Positions 8,483 to 16,996 are shown, counted from the first letter of the stretch. The stretch: DNA of 45,057 bases from Acidobacteriota bacterium (GCA_022826755.1 JAJDUG010000006.1:1-45057), one strand, 5' to 3'. Notes: generated by a model not told the origin, from the sequence alone. A program made the numbers and translations.

Positions 8483-9139
8483 TCAGTCTCCCAGGCGCAT
8501 CGTTCCCAGTTGGATGATTCGGTGGCGCAACTGGTCCAGGGTCATGGCATAGGGGTTCAGCCTGTCGATCTCGTCCGCCAGGGCTTCCTGTCCGATGCCG
8601 CTCAGCCAAAAGGAGAAATCGTTGGTAATCCGCTCCAGTCGCAGCCGGGCCTCGAAGAAGTGGAAGTAGAGGGAGGTGTTGGAGACCGAGGGAAGCCGGT
8701 TCAGGAAATCGGGCAGATCCCGAGCCACGATCCCTGTCGGCACCACGAAGCTCTTGGCCCTGCAGAAGTGAAACTCGTCCCCGGGAGGACACTCGCGGGC
8801 GCGGCCTTCCGTGCTCTCCAGAAAGGCGGCGATCTCCGCCACCATGCTCTCCCGGATCTGCCGGATGGAAGAGAAGCTGAGCAGGTCGATGGCCGCCAGC
8901 TTTTCCGCCAGGGGCTCCTCCTGGAGCGCTTCCGAGATCCACAGGGCGAAGTCGTTGTATAACTCGTGCCGGGCAAACTGCCGGGACAGGAAGTACTCCT
9001 CGTGGGTGTGGTAGAAGATGGAGGATCCCGAGATCCGCTTGAGAATGGCCAGCAGCTCCGGCAGGTTGCGAGCCTTTTGCCCGGTCAGAACCACCAGCCG
9101 GCGTTCCGTATTGAACACGAAGGGCTCGCTGTGGGGCAT
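8483..9139 (-). CDS. DUF5752 family protein, partner of TreT
   Basis: About 218 residues with no signal peptide or membrane segment. The family (DUF5752) is commonly found with TreT; its role is unknown. It is an internal duplication. The first half (FVFNTERRLVVLTGQKARNL, SSIFYHTHEEYF, NDFALWI) is echoed in the second (FHFCRAKSFVVPTGIVARDL, TSLYFHFFEARL, NDFSFWL). Only the first half keeps the HTHEE cluster; the second reads HFFEA. The reading frame extends to a TTG at 9241, but that codon abuts the -10 box of the promoter on the same strand, upstream of any possible transcript start, so the ATG at 9139 is chosen although it has no Shine-Dalgarno sequence. It precedes treT by a single base and may regulate or scaffold it (inference). 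Confidence 0.78.
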   Translation of the reverse strand: MPHSEPFVFNTERRLVVLTGQKARNLPELLAILKRISGSSIFYHTHEEYFLSRQFARHELYNDFALWISEALQEEPLAEKLAAIDLLSFSSIRQIRESMVAEIAAFLESTEGRARECPPGDEFHFCRAKSFVVPTGIVARDLPDFLNRLPSVSNTSLYFHFFEARLRLERITNDFSFWLSGIGQEALADEIDRLNPYAMTLDQLRHRIIQLGTMRLGD

Positions 9140-9240
9140 GGCTGGGGCGGTGGGGGTAAACAACCGAACGTCGAAAGCGGTGTTGGAACCCTGATCTGAA
9201 CCGGAGCGGCGAGGTGGACGCAGCCGCCGAAAGAAGGCCA

Positions 9241-9269
9241 AGAATAGGTAATGGGTGGGGAGATGTCAA
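9241..9269 (-). promoter_or_regulatory. Sigma-70-type promoter of the DUF5752-treT operon
   Basis: On the minus strand: TTGACA, a 17-bp spacer, then TATTCT. Transcription should begin near 9234, giving a leader of about 95 bases to the ATG at 9139. The same TTGACA-N17-TATTCT arrangement drives the NRAMP-like gene at 41836-41864. Confidence 0.75.
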
Positions 9270-9307
9270 GGCGGGGGGCCTGCCTGAAACAACGACAAAA
9301 AGAGTTT

Positions 9308-9540
9308 TCCACGAAGACACACGAAGAACGACGAAGGGCCACCAAGCGGGACGGATTTGCGTCAACGGCCCGCACCGACACGAAACGGATTCTCAACATC
9401 GATGCACAGGATGCACAGGATTTTTCAGGAAACGGCTGGCTTGCAATCCTGAGCATCGGCAAGCCCGCACCGGATCGTCGCCCGAGCCAGCTTCCGGCGC
9501 AATAACCTCTCGTTCTGTTAATCTTGTGCATCCATGTTCA
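9308..9540. repeat. Scattered family A modules
   Basis: Holds CCACGAAGACACACGAAG with GAAGGGCCACC (9308-9342, plus), the inverted 9-bp-period module ATGCACAGGATGCACAGGAT (about 9403-9422, minus), and CTGTTAATCTTGTGCATCC (about 9516-9534, plus). The intervening sequence is unique. No gene is supported between 9270 and 9936. Confidence 0.7.
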
Positions 9541-9551
9541 TGAAAACTGTC

Positions 9552-9602
9552 GATTTCCCGGCGCGGTTGCCGTTCGATCCAAGTGGCGGAGAGGGCCAAG
9601 CT
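9552..9602 (+). repeat. Short shared module (CCGGCGCGGTTGCCG...GAGGGCCAAG)
   Basis: CCGGCGCGGTTGCCG followed by AGAGGGCCAAG recurs at 33702-33740 with a different middle. In both places it lies beside a copy of the GC-rich hairpin repeat, on opposite sides relative to its orientation. Confidence 0.6.
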
Positions 9603-9614
9603 GTGCCAGTCTAT

Positions 9615-9649
9615 GGTGCGGGCGGGACGCCCGCGCTCCCGGGTGGGCT
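9615..9649 (-). repeat. GC-rich hairpin repeat (REP-like), copy 1
   Basis: On the minus strand CACCCGGGAGCGCGGGCG followed by TCCCGCCCGC. The core GCGGGCG-TCC-CGCCCGC is a perfect 7-bp inverted repeat. Other copies lie at 18898-18941 (plus), 19095-19130 (minus) and 33638-33681 (plus). Confidence 0.8.
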
Positions 9650-9680
9650 TCCTCCCACGACAGGGTCATACCAAGGGGAC

Positions 9681-9797
9681 AAAATTGCAGGAGTATTCCA
9701 GGGCCGCTTGTCGTTGAAGGAGGTCCACCTGTCTTCGCGTTTATTCGTGTTCATTCGTGGTTCGTCTTTCATTGACGACCACCGGTTTCACCCTCGT
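9681..9797 (+). repeat. Mosaic repeat: family B joined to the end of family A
   Basis: Begins like family B (AAAATTGCAG, GGGCCGCTTGTCGTTGAAGG), passes through the ATTCGTGTTC/ATTCGTGGTT module and continues with CACCGGTTTCACCCTCG, which belongs to family A (compare 403-420). This junction shows that modules are exchanged between families. Confidence 0.8.
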
Positions 9798-9936
9798 AAC
9801 TTGAGGTGACATGGTCGTCGGAGCGCCCGGATCAGGACCGGATTCCGTGTGGGACTGTAGGGGGAAGTTTAGCCGTAGCTAGAGACTGATGCGGTGGGGG
9901 GTGGACGTCTTGCCTCCCGCAAGGGGACGGGAGAGG

Positions 9937-11337
9937 TCAGGTCGAAGCTGGGGTAGGGGCGGAAAGGCTTCGGACTTCGCTCGTCCGAACGGGCCGGCTA
10001 CTCCTCCTGCGTATCTTTCGCCGATAGGCGGGGACCCGGGCCAGCCCTTCCCAATAGGGGGAGGGATTCCAGGAAGAAGAGCCTTTGGGCAGGCGGGACG
10101 TGGGGCGGGTCTTCAGAGCCTGGACAGTGCCGCCGTTTTCCTGGATCAGCTTCCGCAGAAACTCATCCTGCCATCGCCGGTAGGCCATGACTCCGCCGCC
10201 GTTGTTGAGAATGGCATAGAAGACGGGTCCGTGGGCTCGGGTCATGGCCACCCCCGCCAGCGTGCTGACACCTCCATCCTTGGAAGAATTGGTGCCCGTT
10301 TTTCCCAGGACACGGCCGCGGTACCTGGAATGGCGGAAGCGCCCGCGAAGCGTCCCCTGGTCCACTCCGGCCGCGGGCATGATGTCCTGCAGCATCATGC
10401 CATGTTCCTGCAAGATGGCCCGAAGGCAGTGGAGCACTTGAATGGCGGCGCGTGCGGTCATGCGGCTGCGTCCGATGCCGGACGGTTTTTCTATGTGAAT
10501 ATCCGAGTGATGGAGTCCCATCTCCCGGATCAGATAGTCCCGCATGGACTCGGCTCCTCCCAGAGCGCGCCCCATCCTGTCAGCGATATTATTGACGCTG
10601 AACGCGTTCACCTTCCACAGGATGTCCCGCAGGCTCGGTGAGGAGTGGCTGAGATACTCGATTCGCAACAACTCGCTGACGCACTCTTTGGGCGCTGCGT
10701 AGACTCGTCCCTCGATCCTGATGCCTGATCGTCGAAAGTAGCGTCTCAGGTACCGGACAGGGTAGTTGGGGTTGCTGCTGGAGTTCACCGAAAAGGGTCC
10801 GGCTACCACCAGGTCTCCGGTCACCCGGCGCAAGCCCCTTCTCTTCAGAGAACGGGTCAATCGGTACAGTTCGGCCCTGCCGAGAAGGGGATTCCCGTCG
10901 CTGACCAGGTAGAGGTTGCCTGGCAGCGCCCGTTCCTCCTGGTCAATGGGGGAGTCGCCATAGACTCGAGTGACGAAGCGGTGATCGGGGCCCAGTTGCG
11001 CCAGAGCCACCAGAGAGGTGACCAGCTTCATTACCGAGGCCGGATTGAGCGGGGTGGCGGGGTTCAGTTGCGCCAGTACGGCGCGGCCATCCAGCGATTC
11101 GACCAGAATCCCCTGCCTGTCCAGGCTGTAGCTATGCCTCCGGATTCGGCGAGAGAAATTCTGCAGGGCCGTGCTTTCCAGTTGCCGGGGTGGGGCAGGC
11201 AGCGGTTGGGCTGACGGCTGTCGAAGCTCGCTGCTCTGATTGGCCCCTGCGGGCCAGGAGGCGCTCAACAACAGGAGTGCAAGACAGCAGGGACCGGATT
11301 GGAGCGGTCGCAAGTGCTGGATCAGAGCAGCCTTCAT
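9937..11337 (-). CDS. dacB: D-alanyl-D-alanine carboxypeptidase/endopeptidase (PBP4, S13 family)
   Basis: Periplasmic penicillin-binding enzyme that trims or cleaves peptidoglycan cross-links. 466 residues. The signal peptide has hydrophobic core CCLALLLLSASWPAGA. All three active-site motifs are present: SVMK (S-x-x-K with the nucleophilic serine) in NPASVMKLVTSL, SVNN (S-x-N) in AFSVNNIADRMG, and KTG in VLGKTGTNSSKDGG. The final 60 residues are rich in Ser, Pro and Arg and look poorly conserved. The ATG at 11337 lacks a clear Shine-Dalgarno sequence. A promoter at 11375-11404 (minus) reads this gene, divergent from the lysW promoter. Some S13 proteins act mainly as endopeptidases; the sequence does not decide. 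Confidence 0.9.
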   Translation of the reverse strand: MKAALIQHLRPLQSGPCCLALLLLSASWPAGANQSSELRQPSAQPLPAPPRQLESTALQNFSRRIRRHSYSLDRQGILVESLDGRAVLAQLNPATPLNPASVMKLVTSLVALAQLGPDHRFVTRVYGDSPIDQEERALPGNLYLVSDGNPLLGRAELYRLTRSLKRRGLRRVTGDLVVAGPFSVNSSSNPNYPVRYLRRYFRRSGIRIEGRVYAAPKECVSELLRIEYLSHSSPSLRDILWKVNAFSVNNIADRMGRALGGAESMRDYLIREMGLHHSDIHIEKPSGIGRSRMTARAAIQVLHCLRAILQEHGMMLQDIMPAAGVDQGTLRGRFRHSRYRGRVLGKTGTNSSKDGGVSTLAGVAMTRAHGPVFYAILNNGGGVMAYRRWQDEFLRKLIQENGGTVQALKTRPTSRLPKGSSSWNPSPYWEGLARVPAYRRKIRRRSSRPVRTSEVRSLSAPTPAST

Positions 11338-11374
11338 AAAAGAGGGTCCACGGAGAGGACAGCAGAATCATTCC

Positions 11375-11404
11375 ATCATAGGAAAAGATGGGGTGACTTG
11401 TAAA
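11375..11404 (-). promoter_or_regulatory. Promoter of dacB
   Basis: On the minus strand: TTTACA, 18-bp spacer, TATGAT. The predicted start is about 30 bases upstream of the dacB ATG. It is divergent from the lysW promoter, with about 80 bases between the two -35 boxes. Confidence 0.6.
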
Positions 11405-11485
11405 CCTAAAAGATACAACGCCTGACGCGATCGGGCAGCTCCCGCCGGGTGCCCGGGGCCGGACTCCGGTGACCCCTTAATGCGC

Positions 11486-11515
11486 TTGACAGTCTCTTCG
11501 GCCCTTTCTTATACT
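11486..11515 (+). promoter_or_regulatory. Promoter of the lysW operon
   Basis: TTGACA, 18-bp spacer, TATACT. The predicted start near 11522 leaves a leader of about 150 bases before lysW, long enough for regulation, but I find no named riboswitch or leader peptide in it. Confidence 0.72.
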
Positions 11516-11673
11516 GCCGCCTGCTGTCGCATCCAACACCGGCCTGGTCACCTGCATTGCCTTGGTCGCCGTCCTGGTTGTGGCTGGTCGGGAAGTGAGG
11601 CACCCATTTTGTTTTAGGTTTTCCACGATATTCAAGATTGCTGCAATCTTTATCGGTGTCCTGGGAGGGTACC

Positions 11674-11838
11674 GTGGCCAACTGCCCGGAATGCGAAGCC
11701 GAATTGGAATTGGATGACGATGTGGAGAAGGGTGAGATCGTAACCTGCGCCGATTGCGGGGCCGACCTGGAGGTCGTGGGCATGGATCCCCTGGAGTTGG
11801 ACCTGGCTCCGGAGGAAGAAGAAGACTGGGGGGAATGA
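11674..11838 (+). CDS. lysW: LysW amino-group carrier protein
   Basis: Small acidic carrier protein (54 residues) whose C-terminal glutamate is joined to the amino group of 2-aminoadipate or glutamate, protecting and presenting it during lysine or ornithine synthesis. A zinc-finger-like pair of CxxC motifs is present (CPEC at residues 4-7 and CADC near 28-31), with an acidic body, and the chain ends in EDWGE, the conserved LysW terminus. The GTG at 11674 is chosen because GGAGG lies 5 bases upstream and it begins VANCPEC, as family members do. An in-frame codon at 11638 would add 12 unrelated residues. It is first in the operon with lysX, lysY and lysZ. A terminator-like structure follows directly. 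Confidence 0.93.
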   Translation: MANCPECEAELELDDDVEKGEIVTCADCGADLEVVGMDPLELDLAPEEEEDWGE

Positions 11839-11882
11839 TCCCCCGGCAAGGAGTGTTTACAACTCACCTTCCGACCCGATCG

Positions 11883-11935
11883 ACCACAGAGGATGCGAGA
11901 GTTGCTTGACCGAATCCGCTCCCTGTGGTTTTTTT
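11883..11935 (+). terminator. Intrinsic terminator or attenuator between lysW and lysX
   Basis: The left arm ACCACAG-a-GGA-t-GCG (11883-11897) pairs with the right arm CGC-TCC-CTGTGGT (11917-11929). Thirteen base pairs are interrupted only by two single-base bulges, and seven T residues end at 11935. The lysX ATG follows 10 bases later. The structure should stop part or all of the transcription leaving lysW. Confidence 0.75.
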
Positions 11936-11945
11936 GTGTGTACTG

Positions 11946-12812
11946 ATGAAAATCGGATTGCTCTGCTCCATCCTGCGCAAGGAAGAAAAGCTGCTGCTGG
12001 AGGAGTTTCGACGCCGTGGGGTTGCTCCGGAGATCGTCGACGACCGCGAGCTGGTCTTTCGTCTGGACTCCAGGCATCTGGATTTCGACGTGGTGCTGGA
12101 GAGAAGCGTCAACCACTCCCGGGCGCTCTATTCCCTGAAGGTTCTCAACGACTGGGGGATCCGGACGGTCAACCGCTATCCTGTGGCCGAAATTTGCGGC
12201 AACAAGTTCCTGACCACCAGCGCGCTCCTCCAGAATCGGATTCCCACCCCTCGGACCGTCATGGCCTTTACGCCCAAGTCCGCCCTCAGAGCCATCGAGG
12301 AACTGGGTTATCCGGTGGTGCTCAAGCCGGCCGTCGGTTCCTGGGGACGGCTGCTCTCCAAGATCAATGATCGAGAGGCCGCCGAAGCCGTGCTGGAACA
12401 CAAGGATGTCCTGGGTTCCTACCAACACTCCGTCTTCTATATCCAGGAGTACGTTCCCAAGTCGGGCCGGGACATCCGGAGCTTCGTGGTGGGTGACGAG
12501 ACCATTTGCGCCATCTATCGCTATGCTTCTCACTGGATTACCAACACGGCCCGGGGAGGGCGAGCCGAGAATTGCCCGGTAACCCCGGAAATCGACCGCC
12601 TGTCTCAGGAGGCCGCTCGAGCCGTTGGCGGCGGGGTCCTTGCCGTGGATCTCTTCGAGTCCGAGTCGGGATTTCAGGTCAATGAAGTCAACTACACCAT
12701 GGAGTTCAGGAATTCCATCCATACCACCGGCGTCGACATCCCGGCCAGAATCGTCGACTACGTCCTGAAGGCTGCTGCCGAAGGGCAGTCCGGGTCCGAG
12801 CAGCTCTCATGA
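11946..12812 (+). CDS. lysX: LysX/ArgX: LysW-aminoadipate (or glutamate) ligase, ATP-grasp
   Basis: ATP-dependent ligase attaching the amino group of 2-aminoadipate (lysine route) or glutamate (arginine route) to the C-terminal glutamate of LysW. About 288 residues of the RimK-like ATP-grasp family. Visible features are the N-terminal [15 protein letters not shown], the ATP-binding strand [16 protein letters not shown], and the metal-binding end [20 protein letters not shown]. The frame opens at 11925, but MKIGLL at 11946 matches the usual family N-terminus. There is no Shine-Dalgarno sequence before it; the terminator T-run occupies that place. It overlaps lysY by 4 bases (ATGA), showing translational coupling. 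I cannot decide LysX from ArgX specificity by eye. Confidence 0.9.
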   Translation: MKIGLLCSILRKEEKLLLEEFRRRGVAPEIVDDRELVFRLDSRHLDFDVVLERSVNHSRALYSLKVLNDWGIRTVNRYPVAEICGNKFLTTSALLQNRIPTPRTVMAFTPKSALRAIEELGYPVVLKPAVGSWGRLLSKINDREAAEAVLEHKDVLGSYQHSVFYIQEYVPKSGRDIRSFVVGDETICAIYRYASHWITNTARGGRAENCPVTPEIDRLSQEAARAVGGGVLAVDLFESESGFQVNEVNYTMEFRNSIHTTGVDIPARIVDYVLKAAAEGQSGSEQLS

Positions 12813-13852
12813 TCTCGGTTTCCATCGTGGGCGGTTCCGGTTATACCGGCGGAGAGGTGTTGCGCCTTTTGCTGGACCATCCGGAGGTTGAGCTCTGTCA
12901 GGTGACCTCGGAATCCAGGGTGGGCAAGTTCGTCCATTCGGTGCACCCCAACCTTCGCAAGCGCTGCAAGCTGCAGTTCGTCTCCAGCCGGGCCTTGAAG
13001 AAGGTGGACCTGCTCTTTCTCTGCCTGCCCCACGGGATGGCCATGGACCGCATGGAGGAGTTCCTCGATCTGGGCAGCCGGATCATCGACCTCTCCTCCG
13101 ATTTTCGCTTGCGGGCCCCGGCGGACTACCCGACCTGGTACCACCACGAGCATTCCAGGCCGGAGCTGCTGGGCGAGGCGGTCTACGGCATTCCCGAACT
13201 GCACCGGCAGGAGATTCGGGAGGCCAGGCTGGTGACCGGGGCGGGCTGCCTGGCGACAACCGTCATTCTTGGGCTTTACCCCCTCTTCAGGGCAGGACTG
13301 GTGGATTCGGAGGACATCTTCATCGAGGCCAAGGTGGGTTCGTCGGCTGCCGGCAACAAGTCCAGCCTGGCTTCCCACCACCCGGAGCGCAGCGGTTCCC
13401 TCCGGTCCTTCCAGCCGACCCGCCACCGCCACACGGCCGAGGTTCAGCAGGAGCTGGCTTTCAACGGGGCCAGGCCCCGGATTCACTTGTCGGCCACCTC
13501 CACCGATTCGGTGCGGGGTGTCCTGGCCACGGCCCAGGTGCTGCTGGAGCGGTGTCCGGAGGAGAAGGCGCTCTGGAGAACCTATCGGGAGGCCTACCGG
13601 GCGGAGCCCTTTCTCAGAATCGTCAAGGAAAGATCAGGGGTTTACCGTTACCCGGAACCCAAGATCCTGGCGGGATCCAACTACTGCGACGTCGGCTTTG
13701 AGCTGGACCCGGCCGAGGGACGCCTGGTGGTGCTTTCCGCCCTGGACAACCTGATGAAGGGGGCGGCGGGAAACGCCGTTCAGGCCATGAACGTGATGCA
13801 CGGCTGGGAGGAGACCCTGGGGTTGGGCTTTCCCGGTTTGCATCCCGTATAA
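12809..13852 (+). CDS. lysY: LysY/ArgC-type LysW-acyl-phosphate reductase
   Basis: NADPH-dependent reductase turning the LysW-bound acyl phosphate made by LysZ into the semialdehyde; homologous to ArgC. 347 residues. The N-terminal dinucleotide-binding motif is [15 protein letters not shown]. The catalytic cysteine lies in [17 protein letters not shown] and the catalytic histidine in [24 protein letters not shown] and [10 protein letters not shown] are also family signatures. It starts inside the lysX stop (ATGA overlap), and its own TAA overlaps the next ATG (TAATG). Sharing an operon with lysW, lysX and lysZ argues for the carrier-protein pathway over the acetylated arginine pathway. Confidence 0.92.
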   Translation: MISVSIVGGSGYTGGEVLRLLLDHPEVELCQVTSESRVGKFVHSVHPNLRKRCKLQFVSSRALKKVDLLFLCLPHGMAMDRMEEFLDLGSRIIDLSSDFRLRAPADYPTWYHHEHSRPELLGEAVYGIPELHRQEIREARLVTGAGCLATTVILGLYPLFRAGLVDSEDIFIEAKVGSSAAGNKSSLASHHPERSGSLRSFQPTRHRHTAEVQQELAFNGARPRIHLSATSTDSVRGVLATAQVLLERCPEEKALWRTYREAYRAEPFLRIVKERSGVYRYPEPKILAGSNYCDVGFELDPAEGRLVVLSALDNLMKGAAGNAVQAMNVMHGWEETLGLGFPGLHPV

Positions 13853-14307
13853 TGATGAGCAGAACTGATTTGTCGGGTCCTTCCATGGAGTTGTCGAGGT
13901 CGAAGTCACTCAAGTCGTGCGCGGCGGTTGTTCTGGCTGCCTTGACCTGTTTCGTCTGGGCGCCCGGGACGGCTCTCCCGGGGGACGAGAAGGACGAGTC
14001 CAAGAAGGAACAACCCTTTGCCTTGCTCAAGGGGAGCTGCTTCGATCAGAGAGGCTTCAGCTTGCCGGGAGTGGCCATTCAGGTGTCGCTGCCGCCGGGG
14101 GAGAACGGAAAGAAGAAGAAAAAGCGTTGGCGGATGCAGTCGGACCGCCGCGGAGAATTTGCCGTCCGGCTTCCCGCCGGAGAACGGACCGTGGTGGTGA
14201 CCGCCAGCAAGAAGGGTTACCGGAAGACGGAAGAGTCCATTCGGTTCTACGCCGACGAGCTGCAGCACATCGTCATCCAGATGAAGCCGGTTGCCAAGTC
14301 GAAGTAG
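13852..14307 (+). CDS. Exported protein with a carboxypeptidase regulatory-like domain
   Basis: 151 residues, function unknown. The N-terminus has a signal-like hydrophobic stretch (CAAVVLAALTCFVWAPGTA) followed by a charged linker. From about residue 55 a single beta-sandwich of the carboxypeptidase-regulatory type follows: LKGSCFDQRGFSLPGVAIQV, SDRRGEFAVRLPAGERTVVV, ASKKGYRKTEESI. Such domains often bind surfaces or sugars, or serve as structural modules in exported proteins. The ATG overlaps the lysY stop as TAATG, so it is translated with the lys genes although nothing links it to amino acid synthesis. It resembles the N-terminal domain of the next gene, suggesting a pair arising by duplication or acting together. 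Confidence 0.7.
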   Translation: MMSRTDLSGPSMELSRSKSLKSCAAVVLAALTCFVWAPGTALPGDEKDESKKEQPFALLKGSCFDQRGFSLPGVAIQVSLPPGENGKKKKKRWRMQSDRRGEFAVRLPAGERTVVVTASKKGYRKTEESIRFYADELQHIVIQMKPVAKSK

Positions 14308-15566
14308 CCGGTTCCTCCTTTGAAATGCGGGTGCCCGATTCGATGCCGACCCCTGCCGCCAAAACCATGTTTCGAGGAAGTCTCCAGTTGACCGCGGGAT
14401 TGCGGTCCATCGCCGGGATGGGCACGGTGCCCCTTCTCTTGGTGCCGGCTCTGATTTGGGGACTGCTTTCCGGGGAAGCCAGGCCCCAGGGCGACGAGGA
14501 TGCGCCTCGGACCAAGTCGATTCGCGGCCACGTGGCCGGGCCCGACGGAAAATCCCAGCCGGGGGCCAAGGTCTTTGTCAGGAACGTCAAGAACGAGACC
14601 ACCACCATCCTCGTCACGGACGAGAAGGGACTCTTTGCCATTTTCGGCCTGGAGCCGGCGCTGGACTACGAGGTCTATGCCGAATACCAGCAGTTCAGAT
14701 CGAGAGTTCTGGCCATCAGCTCCATGCTCAAGCGCTACGACAACGTCCTCAACTTCAAGCTGGAGGAGAGGGCGGTCGAGGAAAAACCCGCGCATGTCCC
14801 CGTTCGGATGCAGAGCGTTGAGATTCCCGGCAAGGGAGGCTTGCAGTTTGCAGGCGACTGGTATCCCCCACCGGACACGGAGGAGGGGCGGTTTCCGGCG
14901 GTGGTGCTGCTGCACGGTTCGGGGGAGACCCGCGGCGTTTGGGATACCTTCATCCAGGAGAAGCTTGCGGGGAACAGGGTCGGGGTGCTCAACCTCGATC
15001 TGACCTCCGGAGAAGAGGAGTCCCCAGGGGGCGCGGCTGCTCCTTCTGAGGCGGGACCGGATCAGTTGGACGCCTTGCTGAAACTGTTGGAGGCGACCTT
15101 TGCCTGGCTGGAGGCCCGGGGAACAATCGATCCCTACCTCATCGGCGTGGTGGGCACGGGTCTTGGAGCCGACCTGGCGTTTCTGGCCTCCGGCAAGTTC
15201 GAAAATGTGCGCGCGGCGGTGGTGGTTTCGGGCAACCTGGCCAATGTCCGCGGCGTGGCCGAGCGGGCTCAAGACTTCCAACCTCACTCCATCCTCTTCC
15301 TGGCAACCCAAGGGGACGAGTCCTCCACCGCTTCCATCGCCGGATTGGAACGGCAGACCGGTTACCCCAGGCAAACCCGCGTGTTCGAAGGCTCCAGTTC
15401 TCGGGGGTCCGAGGTGCTTGCGGAGATTCCGGAAGCCTCCGACCTGGTGGTGGAGTGGCTGGACAAGAGGCTGCGCTGAACGCCCCCGCGGAATTCAGGC
15501 GGCAGCGGCCGGACTCGCCCCAGCCATCGGGTTGCGCCCAGCCGTTCCCCCAGGCCAAGTCGAAGT
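14293..15566 (+). repeat. 13-bp direct repeat flanking the hydrolase-like gene
   Basis: GCCAAGTCGAAGT occurs at 14293-14305 (last codons of the preceding gene) and again at 15554-15566 (19 bases upstream of the lysZ ATG). The 1.25-kb interval contains exactly the hydrolase-like gene. A repeat this long at this spacing is unlikely by chance and may mark the ends of an inserted or duplicated segment. Confidence 0.5.
14325..15479 (+). CDS. Exported alpha/beta-hydrolase-fold protein with N-terminal carboxypeptidase-like domain; probably inactive
   Basis: About 384 residues. After a hydrophobic export segment (VPLLLVPALIWGLLSGEA) comes a carboxypeptidase-regulatory-like domain (SIRGHVAGPDGKSQPGAKVF, TDEKGLFAIFGLEP), then a dienelactone-hydrolase-like alpha/beta domain (FPAVVLLHGSGETRGVWD, DPYLIGVVGTGLGADLAFLA). 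In that fold the nucleophile elbow reads G-x-S-x-G; here it is GTGLG, with glycine at residue 279 where serine (or cysteine) is expected. Hydrolysis is therefore unlikely unless another residue substitutes. The start at 14325 is the first plausible ATG and has no Shine-Dalgarno sequence; 14343 is an alternative. It lies inside the lys operon between 13-bp direct repeats. Confidence 0.7.
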   Translation: MRVPDSMPTPAAKTMFRGSLQLTAGLRSIAGMGTVPLLLVPALIWGLLSGEARPQGDEDAPRTKSIRGHVAGPDGKSQPGAKVFVRNVKNETTTILVTDEKGLFAIFGLEPALDYEVYAEYQQFRSRVLAISSMLKRYDNVLNFKLEERAVEEKPAHVPVRMQSVEIPGKGGLQFAGDWYPPPDTEEGRFPAVVLLHGSGETRGVWDTFIQEKLAGNRVGVLNLDLTSGEEESPGGAAAPSEAGPDQLDALLKLLEATFAWLEARGTIDPYLIGVVGTGLGADLAFLASGKFENVRAAVVVSGNLANVRGVAERAQDFQPHSILFLATQGDESSTASIAGLERQTGYPRQTRVFEGSSSRGSEVLAEIPEASDLVVEWLDKRLR

Positions 15567-15584
15567 CAAGGAGATCGGACGATC

Positions 15585-16403
<819 letters not shown>

Positions 16404-16414
16404 CGGCGGCGGCC

Positions 16415-16996
16415 TCACAAGAATCGCGGCGTCTCCCGCCGATACCGCTCGTACTCCTCCCCATATTGCTGCTTCAGCCAAACCTCCTCACTGAGGGGCA
16501 TGACGATGAGCACCAGGGCAAGCAGCCCATGGGTGACCCAAAGGAACTGTGAGTTGGCGATGATGCTCAGGCCCAGGAAGAGGACGTTGAATCCGAGGGT
16601 TTGCGGATTGCGGGTGAACCGGTAGGGGCCGGCGTCAACCAGGCCCTCCCTGGTGCCCCAGGAATTCTTCCGGCCGATGGCGGCGAGTCCCCACAGCGCC
16701 AGCATTTCTCCGAGCAGAGCCAGCGGGATGCCGAGGAACCACCGCAGGCCACCCGCAAAGATCCAGGAGTTCCAATCCAGGACCAGCAGACACGCGTTGA
16801 GTCCCAAGGCCGCGCGGTAGCAGATCCAGGTCATGACAAACTGCCAGGAGCGACGCGCCGGCGGAGGCCAGATCCGGCGGTGGGGTCGGACCACCGACCA
16901 GACCATTGCGGCCAACAGCAGGAAGAGGGCGACTAGGTCGATTGCGAACAGGGCGCGGATCAGGCGATCATCCACGTCGATAATGTCCATTGACAT
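16415..16996 (-). CDS. Isoprenylcysteine carboxyl methyltransferase-like membrane protein
   Basis: 193 residues with four to five predicted membrane helices (for example ALFAIDLVALFLLLAAMVW and LWVTHGLLALVLIVMPLSE). The C-terminal signature of the ICMT/PEMT family is clear: GPYRFTRNPQTLGF, followed at the end by EEVWLKQQYGEEYERYRRET. Family members use S-adenosylmethionine to methylate membrane-associated small substrates; in bacteria the substrate is usually unknown. Its stop lies 11 bases from the convergent lysZ stop. No operon partner is seen. Confidence 0.8.
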   Translation of the reverse strand: MSMDIIDVDDRLIRALFAIDLVALFLLLAAMVWSVVRPHRRIWPPPARRSWQFVMTWICYRAALGLNACLLVLDWNSWIFAGGLRWFLGIPLALLGEMLALWGLAAIGRKNSWGTREGLVDAGPYRFTRNPQTLGFNVLFLGLSIIANSQFLWVTHGLLALVLIVMPLSEEVWLKQQYGEEYERYRRETPRFL

